Notes: generated by a model from the sequence alone, not told the origin. A stretch of DNA of 64,000 nucleotides from Warburgia ugandensis (GCA_035236585.1 CP141127.1:47444001-47508000); one strand, 5' to 3'. Counted from the stretch's first letter, positions 49,690 to 62,134 are shown. Made by a program: numbers and translations.

Positions 49690-50110
49690 ACATCAGAGGC
49701 AGAAGCAACTTTGATATAATTGGATTGGTATAACTTAGACAGCTGAATATTTATTTAAGTTTATTGTTGATGGACATATAATAAAAATGATTATTAATGG
49801 TGTGGATTTTTGTGGGATTATTAGTTGATTTATGGTTGTGGCAGTGGATGTTGAATGTGCTCTTATTATATATTTTTATTTAAATATATGATAAGTTTTC
49901 TATAAGGGATACCCAATTTTTGAGGAAGTGGTTTTTGGAAAATTAGTATATGATGCTTTTATATTTTTATAAATGTTTAAAAAATATTTTTCAAGTGTAT
50001 CCTAATGTATTCAAAGGATGTTTAAGGAAAACTATTTTAGAAAACCTAGGTCATCTCCTTGAAAACTAGTTTTTTGAAATAGTTTTCATAAATATCGTTT
50101 GGAAATATCA
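49690..50110 (+). repeat. LTR fragment of the family at 58290-58780
   Basis: TTATTGTTGATGGACATRTAATAA, GGATTTTTGTGGGATTATTAGTTG and TAAGTTTTCTATAAGGGATACCC match, with differences, the reverse complement of 58300-58620. It is therefore an old plus-strand copy of the LTR whose primer site is seen at 58277. No ends or target duplication could be fixed. Confidence 0.6.
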
Positions 50111-50447
50111 GGGAATCTTTGAAAACAAAATTTTTTAAAACATTTTTAAAAGGATAAAAGCATCAATAATTTAATAGACAATTCAGAATACCTCTACTTC
50201 ATATCTGTTGCACACTCTAATAATCAAGTTTAAGCCTACTAATGGGTCGACATCATTTGTAATTTCTATAATTGTCATGGTACTTCTCACCATTCACTAC
50301 AAATTTTACCATTGTACTAATCTATAGATCAAAATCTAGTCTTTGTGTCATACGATCCACACAATGCACAATTATAAGAAATAAAGGAATGGATGAAACC
50401 AAAATAATTTTGTAGTCTAGTGTGTATATAAAAAATTATAAGAGTAC
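50111..50447. other. AT-rich flank left of the solo LTR
   Basis: No gene or recognised repeat. The last five bases of the flank (50448-50452) are the CTTCC target duplication. Confidence 0.45.
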
Positions 50448-50452
50448 CTTCC

Positions 50453-53400
50453 TATAATAACCCAACTTTTTGTAATTGATTGAAAAAATCAATAAAGTTT
50501 GAGTTTCAGAAATTTCCGGTTGAATTATTAGGGTTATTTAGAATATACTTCTTATAAAAGTATAATCAAGGAATAAGACATGTACAATTGAATTTAAACT
50601 TAACAAACCTTTCAGAATGACTGTAAGCACAACAAATTCTGAATTGGGATGAAAAATCCTTAATTTTCTTCATTTTTTTGGACAAAAGGGTAAAATAATA
50701 ATTTTACCCAAAAATCAAAATCTAAGACATCAAAATTTAGAATGTGCTAAGAAATACAAATCCAACGCCACTAAGTACGCTCAATTCCAAGATCATGGAA
50801 TAAACCCTAATTTTTATATATAAAGGGCAAAATGATCTTTTTACACTATATGGGGCCCACAAGGGACCCAAAAATGAATCCTATGGCCAGCCCACGTGAA
50901 ATCATGGGTCAAACCATACCAGTTGGTCTTGAGGAAGAAAGTGGAGAATGGAAGAATCCAATGCTAAATTAATAATAAAAAATTAACCATCATCATTACA
51001 CATCATCATGAATGAAGACCCAAAATACCTATAAATACAACCCAAAAAATGTTCGTAAAATTCTCACAAAATTTTATTCACTTTTCCTGCAAATTTAGAC
51101 CTAGATCCATCCCCAAAAACCCAAAACTCTCAAGAAATCTCCCTCTTTTCATTTTCTCTTTCTCTCTCTAGATTGGAACAAGAGACCTAAATTCAATTAG
51201 GCACTCTGTTCCAGATCCAATATCACAAATCCCACCATCAAACACTTCCTACCATACCTTAGCTACAAAAGCCCCAAAGAAATTTTGGGATCCAACGGTT
51301 CAAACAAATGGAATCGCAAGAAAGGTGGATCTTGGGCCATCTCTTCATCAAAAAGGGTATTGTTTTAAATTGAACCATATAACCTACATTTTTCTCCAAT
51401 TAGGTAGGTGGAACTACTTCCTGGACATGTTTATTAGTGTTTTGCAAATTTTTATTTTACTATAATTTTATTTTGGTAAAAAAATTATAAAAATAAAGTA
51501 ATGTTAGTACCTTCAAATAAGGAATATTTAGGGCTCATATGGAAAATCTGACCCTCCAATCGATCCAGAAGGGTCCAAAACCCCTAGGGTAAAACTTTCA
51601 CTAAATTTCATGGAGTTTTGGGCCCTCAATTGAGAAGGGATTGATTGGATGGTCCAAACGAATTGTCCCATCTCCCGATCAGACCAAAGCCCCATGGACG
51701 GCGTGCGAGACGCCGCATGCGCACGTGCGATGTCATCCCATGCGTGCGCAACACATGCAAAGCCGTTCTGCGCACATCCGTGGTCATCCCGGGCAGGAGC
51801 GTCTGTCATGCATCCACGATAGACACGCGACGTACCGCGCATTCCGCCCAGCTCGTTTTTGCCTGACTAACTGGGCTGTCCATTTCGATGGGCCCAAATC
51901 AAATCTAGTCCTTAGGAATGGACTGTAAACTTACATATCCAATTTCGGAGTCATATGAACTCCAAATTGAGATAGGAAAGAAGATATGGAAAGCTTACTA
52001 CCTCTATTTTCTTATTAAATGATAAAGTGGAGAAAATATGTAATAAAAATTTCTATATTTAGAAAACAAGTTTCCAATTGCCAAGATCTGAGATGATTAG
52101 ATCTTCTAAATATGTTTTAATAATGATATAATATTGAAATTAAGTTATCTAAATAGTTTATTTGGGCAGATCTAAGAGATTTTAAGGGATTTACCCACTA
52201 TGATGGAAAAACCCTAAAAAATTCAAAGGGATCCACTTGATCAATAAGATCAAGTGTGATCAGATCCTTGCGATGGATGGATTTGATGTTGATATGATGA
52301 AATCTAAGGAGATCATGGATGCATTAAGACAAAAACAAATCAATATGATCTTTGGACCTTAATAAAGAAAACCCCTAAATATAGTTAAAACCCTTAATCA
52401 AAAGGAAAATATCTAAGATCTAATGGTTGGATCATAAGTAAAGTTTCTAATAATCTTAATTTAATTAATTTACATGTCTTTTATTTGATAAAAGAATTGT
52501 AAATGTGATTTATGTTATAAATTAGGAAGCATGATAGTGTAATTCTTAAATTTTACATGCTATGCTCTAAATGTTATTAGATTATTATAATAGGCTAGAA
52601 ATTTAATTATCTTAGGGCCAAGTTAGGTTGAATTTGAGGTTTTAGTATGATTCCATGAGATTACTAGTAAAATTTCATATATTTCATAACTTAGGATTAT
52701 GCTAGTTTAAGTATAGTTTTGTTCCATTAGGTTAAGTTGTATTTATAGGGAGCATGTTAGTATAAATGTTTGCTGAATTTATATTATAGTCATGCTTTAA
52801 AGTTTATGATTTAATTGTTGTCAAATTTTATTAGTAGAATCAAATGTTAAGTAGTTGTTGAGATATAATGAGCATATGTCACCAAAATGTAATCTAATTG
52901 GAAATTAGAGTTTCATGAACACATAAGAGGAAGGAATGACTTTGACTTAACATTAGTAAGGGATATAGTTAGTAGGACAATATAAGGATTATCAAATCCT
53001 TAGCCCAAAGTAGGAGAATAATAAACCCCATGAATGACATTGTAAATGTTCATGGGCTTAATTAAAATCTATTAGAAAGAGTACTTAGGGTCAACATGCT
53101 TATAGGAACCTTATGAAAGGTTGAGCTATGGTCACTCTAGTGAATGTTGAACATAGTGGTTAAGGGGTTATCTAATAGAGCCTCGCTCTTCCACTACCTT
53201 CCGTTGACGTTTGTGAGGTCTAAACGCCTCCTTACACGAGGATTGAAGTAACAACTTTGTGTTCACCCATTCAGCTAGTAAGCCTTCAACCAACAAAATA
53301 TTAACTGGTTGAATAATAATAGTAAGTGCATAAAAGGTTAGTAAATTACCTAACCCTAATAAAAACTGTAAGTAAGATAAGGATGATCAAACAAGATCCA

Positions 53401-55212
53401 TTAGATCTTGGATGATCAAGAACAATAAGAATAAGAATATATATTGTACTTAGTATGCATGTTATAGTTCATTCAATTAGACAATCCAAACCCTTGATTA
53501 AAGACGATTAAAGGAAGAAAACCAAGATCATCCTCCTTAGGGATGATCCAATAATGGAACATAGATCAAAGAAGAACTAGATGATAAAAGATCTAGGACC
53601 TGGATCTTTATCAACATGTGTAGATTGTCAATCAATGGATCTATGAAAGATCAAGATCAAGGAGTTGGAGGAGTTGGACACACAATGGCTTAGAGATAAA
53701 AAATTTCTTAGATATGAATGATCTAAAGATCATTCTAAACATTAGATCTAGTGATCAATAGGATTTGCTCATAAGTTATATATATTGACAATATATATGG
53801 ATGTATAGATTTCATACATCAGTTAGGATCATGGAAGGTCTGGGAAAAGGGATCACCACTCGAAGGTAGGAGGATTTGATGAATGCATTTACATGGGATA
53901 TACATGATTGAACCCATGACCTTATGTTGACAAGAGTAATGATAATACTTGTATTAAATCTCCTGAAAAACTTATGATCCAACCAAACACATGTAAGATG
54001 GTTGAGGACTAGACTATAAGTGAACATGGAACTAGAAGATATTTCAGCCCTAAGTAAACAGACAGATGGTCTTATATGTATGAAATCTATTTTACATATA
54101 AGCTTGGAGGCTTGTGAGTTTGTTTTAATAGGCATAAGCCTAGGGGGTTGCTATGCAAGAGGAGTTATAAGGGTTTGGCCACCCGCTCCTTGAAAATTAA
54201 TGATTTGATGATACCTTGCCCTATGAGAGGCTAAAAGTCGGGTGGGGCAATTATGGGAAGGCCACCACTGTGAAAGTCCCATCCCCCCATATGGGCAGTG
54301 ACATAATATTTTCCACCGTGGTATCAGTGGTGAACAGGGCAATTATCCGAGCACATTAGTACTGATCAGACTGTAGCATGGTAGCCCTTTGATTATTTTG
54401 ACCTATGATGCATATGAGAATAGGCATAATGGAATGCCTTATGTTGTAGCATAATCAAATGCTAGGTAATTGTATATTACCAATATTTCCCAATAAGGGA
54501 AATTCCCAGTGTAAGGTTAGCTGAAATACTGAATTCTCATAATGAAGAGAATTGATCAGCTTAGTTGGGAATGATATTTGACTACTTTCATAAATTTAAC
54601 TGATTTACCCATGTATAGTATGTATGTATGTGGATGTACATAAATTACAAAGTAAAGAGTAGAGACATGAATATGTTTAGGGATAATGGGATTATGAAGT
54701 ATTGGAATTACATTATCAATTATTATGCTTCTTGAATCCCCTACCAAGCATTGCTTTCTGAGATATTGTAAATGTTGCAATATCTTAGATATAAGGAAGG
54801 AGAGTTAGGAGCTCAAGACGATTGAAGACTTGAAGAGAATAATCTTCAAGGTATACACCTTGAAGACAAGTATTTTTCTTTTTTAAGAGTATTGTAATGG
54901 AATGAGAGTTTCATTGTATCGTGAGCTTTGAGTTTGGATTATGTAATTTGGACAAGTATTGTAATAGATTTGGTTGTACTGTGAACCGCTGCATGGATTC
55001 TGGAATTTAATGAAAATATATTCCTTCGATGGAATTTTATCTTGTACAAAGTTCTACTTATGTTATGTATAAAGTGATGACTTGGGTTTTATAAAACAAG
55101 TTCTAAAGAAAAGAATTTCTGTTGCTTTGTTTGGGAAATTTTTTTACACTATTAAGGGCCCTGCCTTTCAAAATACATTACAAAACGTGTTACAAAAACC
55201 CGGGTCATCACA
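50453..55212 (+). repeat. Solo LTR of the Tekay family
   Basis: 4760 bases from TATAATAACCCAAC to CGGGTCATCACA, flanked by the perfect 5-base duplication CTTCC (50448-50452 and 55213-55217). It is collinear with the LTRs at 7831 and 17448, including the TATA box (51030-51037), the CpG-rich block (51640-51880) and the ATTACCAATATTTCCCAA region. No internal sequence remains, as expected after recombination between two LTRs of one element. The first two bases are TA, as in the 3' LTR at 17448. Open frames at 51528-51928 fall in the CpG-rich block and are not conserved. Confidence 0.93.
51640..51880. other. CpG-rich divergent block in the solo LTR
   Basis: Rich in CpG (GGCGTGCGAGACGCCGCATG, CGCGACGTACCGCGCATTCC) between the same conserved flanks as in the other two LTRs. 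The flanks align closely. The block differs from both other copies. Confidence 0.7.
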
Positions 55213-55219
55213 CTTCCCA

Positions 55220-57736
55220 TCTCCAAACTCTGAGTCAGGTTGCTTGGTGTAATTTTAATATTACTTGCAAGTACATGAATCAAAGTAGTAATTGTACACG
55301 AGAGAGGTCAATCCCAAAATGAATCTCATAGATTTTTCAATTGATTTGATCTTATTTAAGATGCTTATCTTAGCCAAAGAAAGAGGATTTTGATTAATCT
55401 AGGTATTTAAACAACATTGAATTGGAAACATGCATTAAATTAGAAATTACAACTAAAGGTAACTTTCTAAAAATAAAGATGTTCATTGGAATTAGAAACT
55501 TTCCTAAGTAACATTCATTTAATAAAATAAACTAATACAAAACTAGAATGATAGAATCTTGGAAACTTTACTTAAGGAAACTTGGTAAGAATGGAACTTT
55601 CTTGAAGTATCACTTTTGTAATCCTAAACCTTCTAAAAAAATTTCAGAACTTTCTAAACTAACTTCAGATGCAAAAGAGGTAACTAATAGAATCTAAAAT
55701 CAACTTAAGCAAAGTGTCAACCAATAATTTATACATAAACTTCAATCACCATACACATGACCATGAAAGTATGCACATGGTTCATGGAGTGAAAGATGGA
55801 CAAAGATTATGAATCAAAATCTAACTAACATGTAAATTAATCAGCGCACTAATTAAACTAACTAAAAAGCTAAATGAGTTAGTAACATTTCAAGCAAACA
55901 AAGTTTATCAACTGCTCATTGCACATGAAACATAAGAAGAAAACTTTCAGCAACATAGTGTATATGAAACTCAAACAAAGTAAGGCATGGAAAGCAACTT
56001 AGCTAGCACTTTTCATGGAATATAACACTAAAGAATTGAAGGACATTACTACCAGAATTAGACAATAATAGTGCTCTTAAAACAAGTTCATCCATTGACT
56101 TGAAATTATATCAAAAAGTGGTGTGCATGTACATATAGAAGAAAGCTAAATATTGCACTCTTTTTTTAAGCAATATCTCAACTTCAAATCAAAGACTAAA
56201 CATACTCTAATGATCCTAATATAAACTCAGATATCATGCATAACATAAAGATGTAGGAAGGAAGAAAAGAATAAGTAAATTGAGAAGGGAAGAATAAGGT
56301 GATCGAAGGAAGAAACAAGAGAACATTAAGGAAGAAACAAAAGTGATTCAAGCTACAATTTCTCTTCTTTGTCACTACTAGAGAAAATTTAATTTGGATG
56401 TTGAAGAATTAGGCAAGAGAAATAAGAGAAGAGGAAGCAAGAGTGAAAGGAGATCATAGAGGAATCATGCTATGGAACTTAAAAAACAAGGAAAGCAATT
56501 AAACAACAATGAAGTCAAGGAAACTAAAGCAAGGTACTAACCTCAAGAAAATAAAGAATAGCCAAAAGAATTCTGAAGCTTCAAAATATCCCCAAATTGA
56601 AGTGTTTCTTTCAAGGAGATTGAGTAACCCCCTAACTTGAAAATTCCTTTGAATTTAATGGGGCACATATAGAGAATTTGATGAGATCCTATTCTAGGAA
56701 GAAGAAGAAGAATTAGAACTAGGACTCAAGGTAGGAAAGTTAGATGGTGATTAGAGATAAAAGAATGGAAAGTTAGGTGAGTGGGTGACTTGGACATTCT
56801 AAATATGAATAAAGGAAAGGGGCAAGGCATTGAATTCTGAGGGATTAGGTCTAGAATCCATTTCCTTAAGGTATATCACGTGGTGAGATTGAAAGAAAGT
56901 GGAAAAGGTAAGAGAGATGGAGGAAAGTGTTAGGAAGGTGAGGTAGTTTTGTGGAAAATGGATTTAGAAAGTGTAGTGGATGAATTAGAAGGGGGGAGGC
57001 ATCATATTTTAAGGAAGGTGGAGTGGAATTTCCCCCTTTCTAATTATATAACATGGTGAGTAGGAAAGATAGAAAATGAGGGCGGGAGAGGGGGAAAAAA
57101 ATATGGAAATTTAACTTTGTGTCACTCTCATTCATATCTTACCGTGCTGATTATCACCCAAATTCCTTTCTAATTATCACTTGAGTAATCCAATTTTAGC
57201 ATGGACAATGGCTTGAAAAGTCTCTTCAATTAATGTGACTCCATGTGGCATGGCTCTCATGTGGCTTGGTGGCTCACTTTGGTGGCTTCATTAGATAAGT
57301 CCTTTGGCTTCAAGGCTTGAATGGCTTGACTTACTTAAGGTTTCCTTATTAGAGTAGGAAACCTTAGTCATGGCTCCACTTCTCACACAAAGGTGGTGGA
57401 ATTGAATGGATTTTTGCATAGGCCCTTTGTGTCACCTTTGATGCTTCCAATTAAATCCTAGAATGGCTTTATGCATGGCTCCTTCTTGCATTAGTCATTT
57501 GATTATCTGCTCAACACTCATAGAAGACTAAAAATCCTAATTAAATCCTAAAAAATTATGAAAATTCACATACTTACTCTGCATTAGCTTATGAGCCTGC
57601 AAAATATCAAAATTTTGAATTACTAGGTCAAAAATATGTGTTATAAAATTTTAGAAAAACCCTAGAATAATGGCTATAATTTATAAAACATGGATTACTA
57701 ATTGTGTACTTTTTGTACAAAACTGAACACTTATCA
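55220..57736 (-). repeat. LTR of a second Ty3/gypsy family, minus strand
   Basis: The right edge on the minus strand reads TGATAAGTGTTCAGTTTTG, similar to the Athila/Tat LTR start (TGATAAGTGTTTAATTTTA) at 34755. The left part contains GAGAGGTCAATCCCAAAATG and AAGCATCTTAAATAAG-like text, which matches the fragments at 2190-3082 in inverse orientation. It is a different subfamily from the element at 32205-47447. The partner LTR and genes are not in view. The Tekay solo LTR inserted at or just beside its left edge. Confidence 0.6.
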
Positions 57737-58276
57737 TTACTAGTCCTATTTGGGATAGTCGTAAATAAAATGTCAATGCTCACTATGTATAAAACAACAA
57801 TGCTTCTAATGCTTAGAATCCCTTCTAGGAGAATATCCCTTACAAGTTAAACACATAACATCTTTTCCCTTCTTTTTCCCTAGATTTCAAAGATGACAAA
57901 TATGGAGATTGAAATCGCTTCACTAATCTATAGAGAATGAGTTCAACTAATTCATCCTTCATGTTCACCCAATTTTCCTTATTATTGGTAGTGTTGGCAT
58001 ATGATTTTTTCTCATTTCCTTACTTCCTTGGAGGCATTTGCATTTTCATAAACAAAAGGCCTAGTAAGTTTCCAATCTTATGTTGTCTAGTGAACCTGGG
58101 ACTCACTTCTAATTATTAAAATTCATGGTTTTCTTAGTTGTACCATCTATATATCTTTATTAATGGAAAATTCCTAATAAGTTTCCTATTTACTCTAACT
58201 AGTGAACCTAAAACATATAAACTTATTGTTGATGTTTTATGTTACTAGTTGCTTGGTTGTGAATTATCTAAACTAT
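57737..58276 (-). other. Remnant internal sequence between two LTRs
   Basis: At 57737 the minus-strand text GGACTAGTAA precedes TGATAAG, resembling the GGACTAGCAAAATG that precedes the Athila/Tat 3' LTR, so the first part is the 3' end of the element whose LTR lies to the left. The remainder should be the leader region belonging to the primer site at 58277-58288. No gene is recognised (frame 57937-58119 is short and unassigned). Confidence 0.45.
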
Positions 58277-58288
58277 GCTCTGATACCA
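58277..58288 (-). promoter_or_regulatory. Primer binding site on the minus strand
   Basis: GCTCTGATACCA on the plus strand is TGGTATCAGAGC on the minus strand, the initiator Met tRNA site. It abuts an LTR end reading GGGTCATCACCA on the minus strand. So a 5' LTR lies to the right (58290-58780). Confidence 0.85.
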
Positions 58289-58289
58289 A

Positions 58290-58780
58290 TGGTGATGACC
58301 CATGTATTTTTAAAACATTAGTGATTTTTTAATTTAAATAGTTTTCAAAAGATAAAAGAAACATATATTTATTTTCCAAAACCACTTTTTTGAAATCCAA
58401 GTGTCTTTAATAGAAAACTTCTCATAGATTCAAAATAAACTATAGAATATGAGAAAATTCAAGATCCAACGTGATAACCATAAAACAACTAATAATTCCA
58501 CAAAAATCCCACACATAATAATCAATGTTATTACATGTCCATCAATAATAAATGTAAATAAATGTTCAAGTGTCTAAGTTTTACTAAATCAAGAAATATT
58601 AGAGTTGCTCTACGACACATTTCTTAATTGCCTATAATCCTTTACGACTCTTGTATTGACCAACCTATATGCAACACTAAGATCCTCACCCAAAAAATGT
58701 TTTAAGGATAAGTATGAATACTCAATGGATAAATCATTAAACTAGATTTGAAAACCATGGCATGCAAATGAGATCTCATG
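58290..58780 (-). repeat. Partial 5' LTR, chromovirus-like, minus strand
   Basis: The inner end is fixed by the primer site. The body matches 49690-50110 inverted. GTGAGGATCTTAG-like and TATCCATTGAGTATTCATAC segments on the minus strand resemble LTRs of Reina-type chromoviruses. The outer end is cut by the microsatellite at 58782. About 490 bases are left. Confidence 0.6.
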
Positions 58781-58781
58781 A

Positions 58782-58828
58782 TCTCTCTCTCTCTCTCTCT
58801 CTCTCTGTATATATATATATATATATAG
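58782..58828. repeat. (TC)n(TA)n microsatellite at the pararetrovirus border
   Basis: About twelve TC units run into G and then about ten TA units, with viral sequence starting right after. Integration of endogenous pararetroviruses at TA repeats has been reported for the Florendovirus group, so this is a likely insertion junction. Confidence 0.85.
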
Positions 58829-58834
58829 TTTTGA

Positions 58835-59920
58835 AATGGATTAGATATCCAATCCCAAATAAGAGAGACTTGTTAAATAGATTACAATGATCAGTAATCT
58901 TTCTATGTTTGACCTGAAATCAGGTTATTGGCAGATTCAAATTTAGGAATCAGATAGATACAAAACGGCCTTTGTTGTTCCTTTTGGACAATATGAATGG
59001 AATGTCATGCCATTCGGACTGAAGAATGCTCCTTCTGAATTTCAAAAGATTATGAATGATATTTTTTGTTAATATAATTAGTTTATTATCTCCTACATTG
59101 ATGATGTTTTGATATTTTCTAGATCCATAGATCAGCATTTTAAACATCTAGAAGTCTTTAGATGGCTTATACAGAGAAATGGTCTCGTATTGTCTGCTCC
59201 AAAAATGAAGCTTTTCCCAACAAAAGTCAAATTCCTTGGACATAATATTTTTCAAGGACGAATTCTTCCAATCCAGAGAAGCATTGAATTAGCTTCTAAA
59301 TTTCCTAATAAAATTTTAGATACCAAACAATTACAAAGATTTCTTGGATCTTTAAACTATATTTTAGATTATTATCATAATCTTGCAGCTGATACTGCAA
59401 TCCTACTTAATAGGCTTCCAAAAAGTGCTAAACCATGGACAGAAGAACATACCAATAAGGTTAAGAAAATAAAAGCTAGAGTTAAGACTTTGCCTTGTTT
59501 AAGTCTTGCTAACTTTGAATGGTTTAAGATTGTGAAAACAAACGCCTCTGATATTGGCTATGGTGGAATCCTTAAACAGGTTAATCCTTCTTCTAATAAA
59601 GAAGAACTTGTCAGATTTACCTCTGAAAAATGGAATGATATCCAGAGAAAATATTCTACGATAAAAATGGAGATGCTTTCCATTGTTAAGTGTATCTCTA
59701 AATTTCAGGTTGATTTGTTAAATAAAAAATTTCTGCTTAGAATTGATTGTAGTGCAGCTAAGCAAATCATTGAACGGGATGTAAGAATGTTGTTTCTAAA
59801 CAAATTTTTACAGGTTGGCAAGCACAATTATCTATCTTTGATTTTGACATAAAATATATTAAAAGAGAATACAACTCTTTGCCTGATTTTCTTACACGAG
59901 AATTCTTGCAGGGATCATGA
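58835..59920 (+). pseudogene. Pararetroviral reverse transcriptase-RNase H, broken
   Basis: Copies the viral pregenomic RNA. The segment begins part way into the polymerase (RYPIPNKRDLLN). It passes [20 protein letters not shown] and the catalytic YIDDVLIFS at 59094-59120. Two stops (TAA and TAG) lie within 30 bases before that box. The open block 59109-59852 has no true start codon. In RNase H the segment reads KTNASDIGYGG, where family members have aspartate at the N position, so a catalytic acid is lost. A further shift near 59810 moves to the frame ending PDFLTREFLQGS and TGA at 59918-59920. This TGA overlaps the next start. Confidence 0.88.
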
Positions 59921-61693
59921 GTGATCCAAGAAACTGGTTTACCCCCGATAATATCCGGAAGGGTCGTGGTAATATCCAAGACCGTAAACAACAAGGCAAA
60001 TGGCCTACTTTACAGACAGTGGCTAATAAGCCAAAGTTGATTACCTTGGGTAATATCCCACAAGGGAGTAATACTCCTGTTAAGGATAAAAATTACCTCG
60101 TCAATCATTTACACTGCAGAAATCTGCAAAAGAGGTGTTAACTATAACCACAGAGCAATATTTACTCCGTGAGCATCAGTATGTAATACTCCATCTTGAT
60201 TCTTCTCAAATAATGAGAGGATGTGATCCCCAAAATCCATGGGACATTGCCTATAGATTTTGGCAGGCTAATAATTATCCGCCGCATGTTGGGCGTAGTC
60301 AATTCTTAATGGAGAAATTTCTCCAAGAAATTAAGGTAGTGGAAATTAACCACTTCTATAACCATGACAAATCAGTCATTAATTTTAGTAAAATCCTTAT
60401 TAGTAAGGTCCTGAGTCCCCAGGAATGGGATATCAATCCTGGTCAATATAAATGGATGGAAGCCAAGGGTACCCACTATCCATATAACTGGTGGGACTAT
60501 TGTGACTCAATGAGTTACATAATGTATCTCGAGAATAACTTGAGAAAACATTCCTGGTTCATTCGAATTAACATGAAAATAATAAAGGGTACAATTTTTC
60601 CATGGTTTTACCATTGGTGGCAGCGTTTTGGACCATCTCTGGAAATTCTTCCAGATAGGCTCAAGGAGCTGTACAATATTTGGGTGGAATATGCACCCGA
60701 AGTAAATTGTATACCTCCAGGCCAAATAATAGCTGATCAGTGCGAGGCAATATTCTTTATTAAATTTGATATTCCATGGATATGGAAATGGTCAATGACC
60801 ATTGGAAATGATGAACTTAATATACAAGTTCTGGAACGAATTTACTTTGTTAAATGGTGGACAAAGTTTGATTATGAGGGCAAGGCCCGAGATATTGAAA
60901 CCGTCATACAGCATAATAAAGCTGTTTGGGATAATATGCCCAGTCAACAATCTTTCGCCTCCATCGACGAAATTAAGAAGATGCTGCAGAAAAAATTTCC
61001 AGCTGACAACGATAGTCAAATGCATGGACTTCATGAAGAATCAAGTAATGCAATCCTTCAACCTCTCACCAGACGAATCTTCATCAGCCAAGTCACATGA
61101 CGCAATGTTTGAAGACAATGTCTTCCAAGATAGTCAGAATCCTAAAGAAGAAGAAAATTTCGAAGACTATTGGGATGCCTCAATGACTGTACTCTCCCAA
61201 TTCCTACAAGGCAAGAATGAATGACATAATACAGCATAATAAAGCTGTTTGGGATAATATGCCCAGTCAACAATCTTCCGCCTCCATTAACGAAATTAAG
61301 AAGATGCTGCAGAAAAAATTTCCAGCTGACAACGATAGTCAAATTCTAGTCAAATGCATGGACTTCATGAAGAATCAAGTAATGCAATCCTTCAACCTCT
61401 CACCAGCCGAATCTTCATCAGCCAAGTCACATGACGCAATGTTCGAAGACAATGTCTTCCAAGATAGTCAGAATCCTAAAGAAGAAGAAAATTTCGAAGA
61501 CTATTGGGACGCCTCAATGACTGTACTCTCCCAATTCCTGCAAGGCAAGAATGAACAACGTAATTCACGTGACAATTCTCCCAGGGACATACCCTCTCCA
61601 AGTTTACAATTCCAGAAGAAAATTGAAGAATACGAGAAGAAGCACGGTAAAGGCAAGGCCCCACAAGAACCAATTGAAGACAAAGACCTATAG
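59917..61693 (+). pseudogene. Pararetroviral ORF2, frameshifted and with a tandem duplication
   Basis: Function unknown. ATG at 59917 overlaps the stop of the polyprotein (ATGA). The first 74 codons are open (to 60141). The frame then changes to the one open from about 60135 to 61100, with tryptophan-rich segments such as NWWDYCDSM and FYHWWQRFGPSL. The carboxy-terminal, acidic portion is present twice: once broken (60908-61230) and once open in a third frame to 61693. No domain of known function is visible. The position after RNase H and the ATGA junction match the second frame of Florendovirus genomes. Confidence 0.75.
60908..61564 (+). repeat. 323-bp tandem duplication within ORF2
   Basis: ACAGCATAATAAAGCTGTTT occurs at 60908 and 61231, and the following 320 bases are nearly identical. 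The first copy lacks 11 bases (after 61020) that lie between two AGTCAAA words in the second copy, which shifts its frame. The deletion has the form expected from slippage between the short direct repeats. Confidence 0.9.
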
Positions 61694-62134
61694 TAATCTG
61701 TGAAATGACCAGCCTCAATTATGGTCTGACATCTAGGACCCCCAAGTCAAGATAGGAGAATCTCCTTTTGGAAAAGCTACCTCAAATCACGAGGAATCTA
61801 CTTTACTTTATGTCAACTTTACTTTCTCTTTTTGACTTTGAGTCTGTAATCAGGTAGGTCTATTATTTTGTCGGATTCCAAACAATGTGAAGCCCGAATC
61901 CTTTGTCTATATACTGTTAGTTTGTTTGTCAGTCTGGCATCGCTTGCTTGGTCTCTCTCTCTCTGAGATTAGCCTGTTGCCTTCCTCCTCTGTAATCTTT
62001 CCCATTTTGATAATAAAATCCCTTCGAGGTCCTTTTTGTTCATCTCTGAGTTCTTCTCTATTCTTACTGTGCATGGTGACAACTCTGTAAGTATTCTGTG
62101 TTCTAAATTTAATTTTAATGTACCAGGGTACAAA
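61694..62134 (+). promoter_or_regulatory. Pararetroviral promoter and polyadenylation region
   Basis: TATATA at 61908-61913 with a pyrimidine-rich start region (GGTCTCTCTCTCTCTGAG, 61950-61967) about 40 bases on. AATAAA at 62012-62017. A transcript starting near 61945 and processed near 62035 would give the terminal redundancy needed by pararetroviruses. No gene in this region. The frame 61887-62090 is not supported. Confidence 0.65.

Noticed and set aside
59109-59852. Start of a separate viral gene at 59109
   Set aside because: The frame begins with TTG in the middle of the reverse transcriptase catalytic box. It is a continuation of the polyprotein after a stop.
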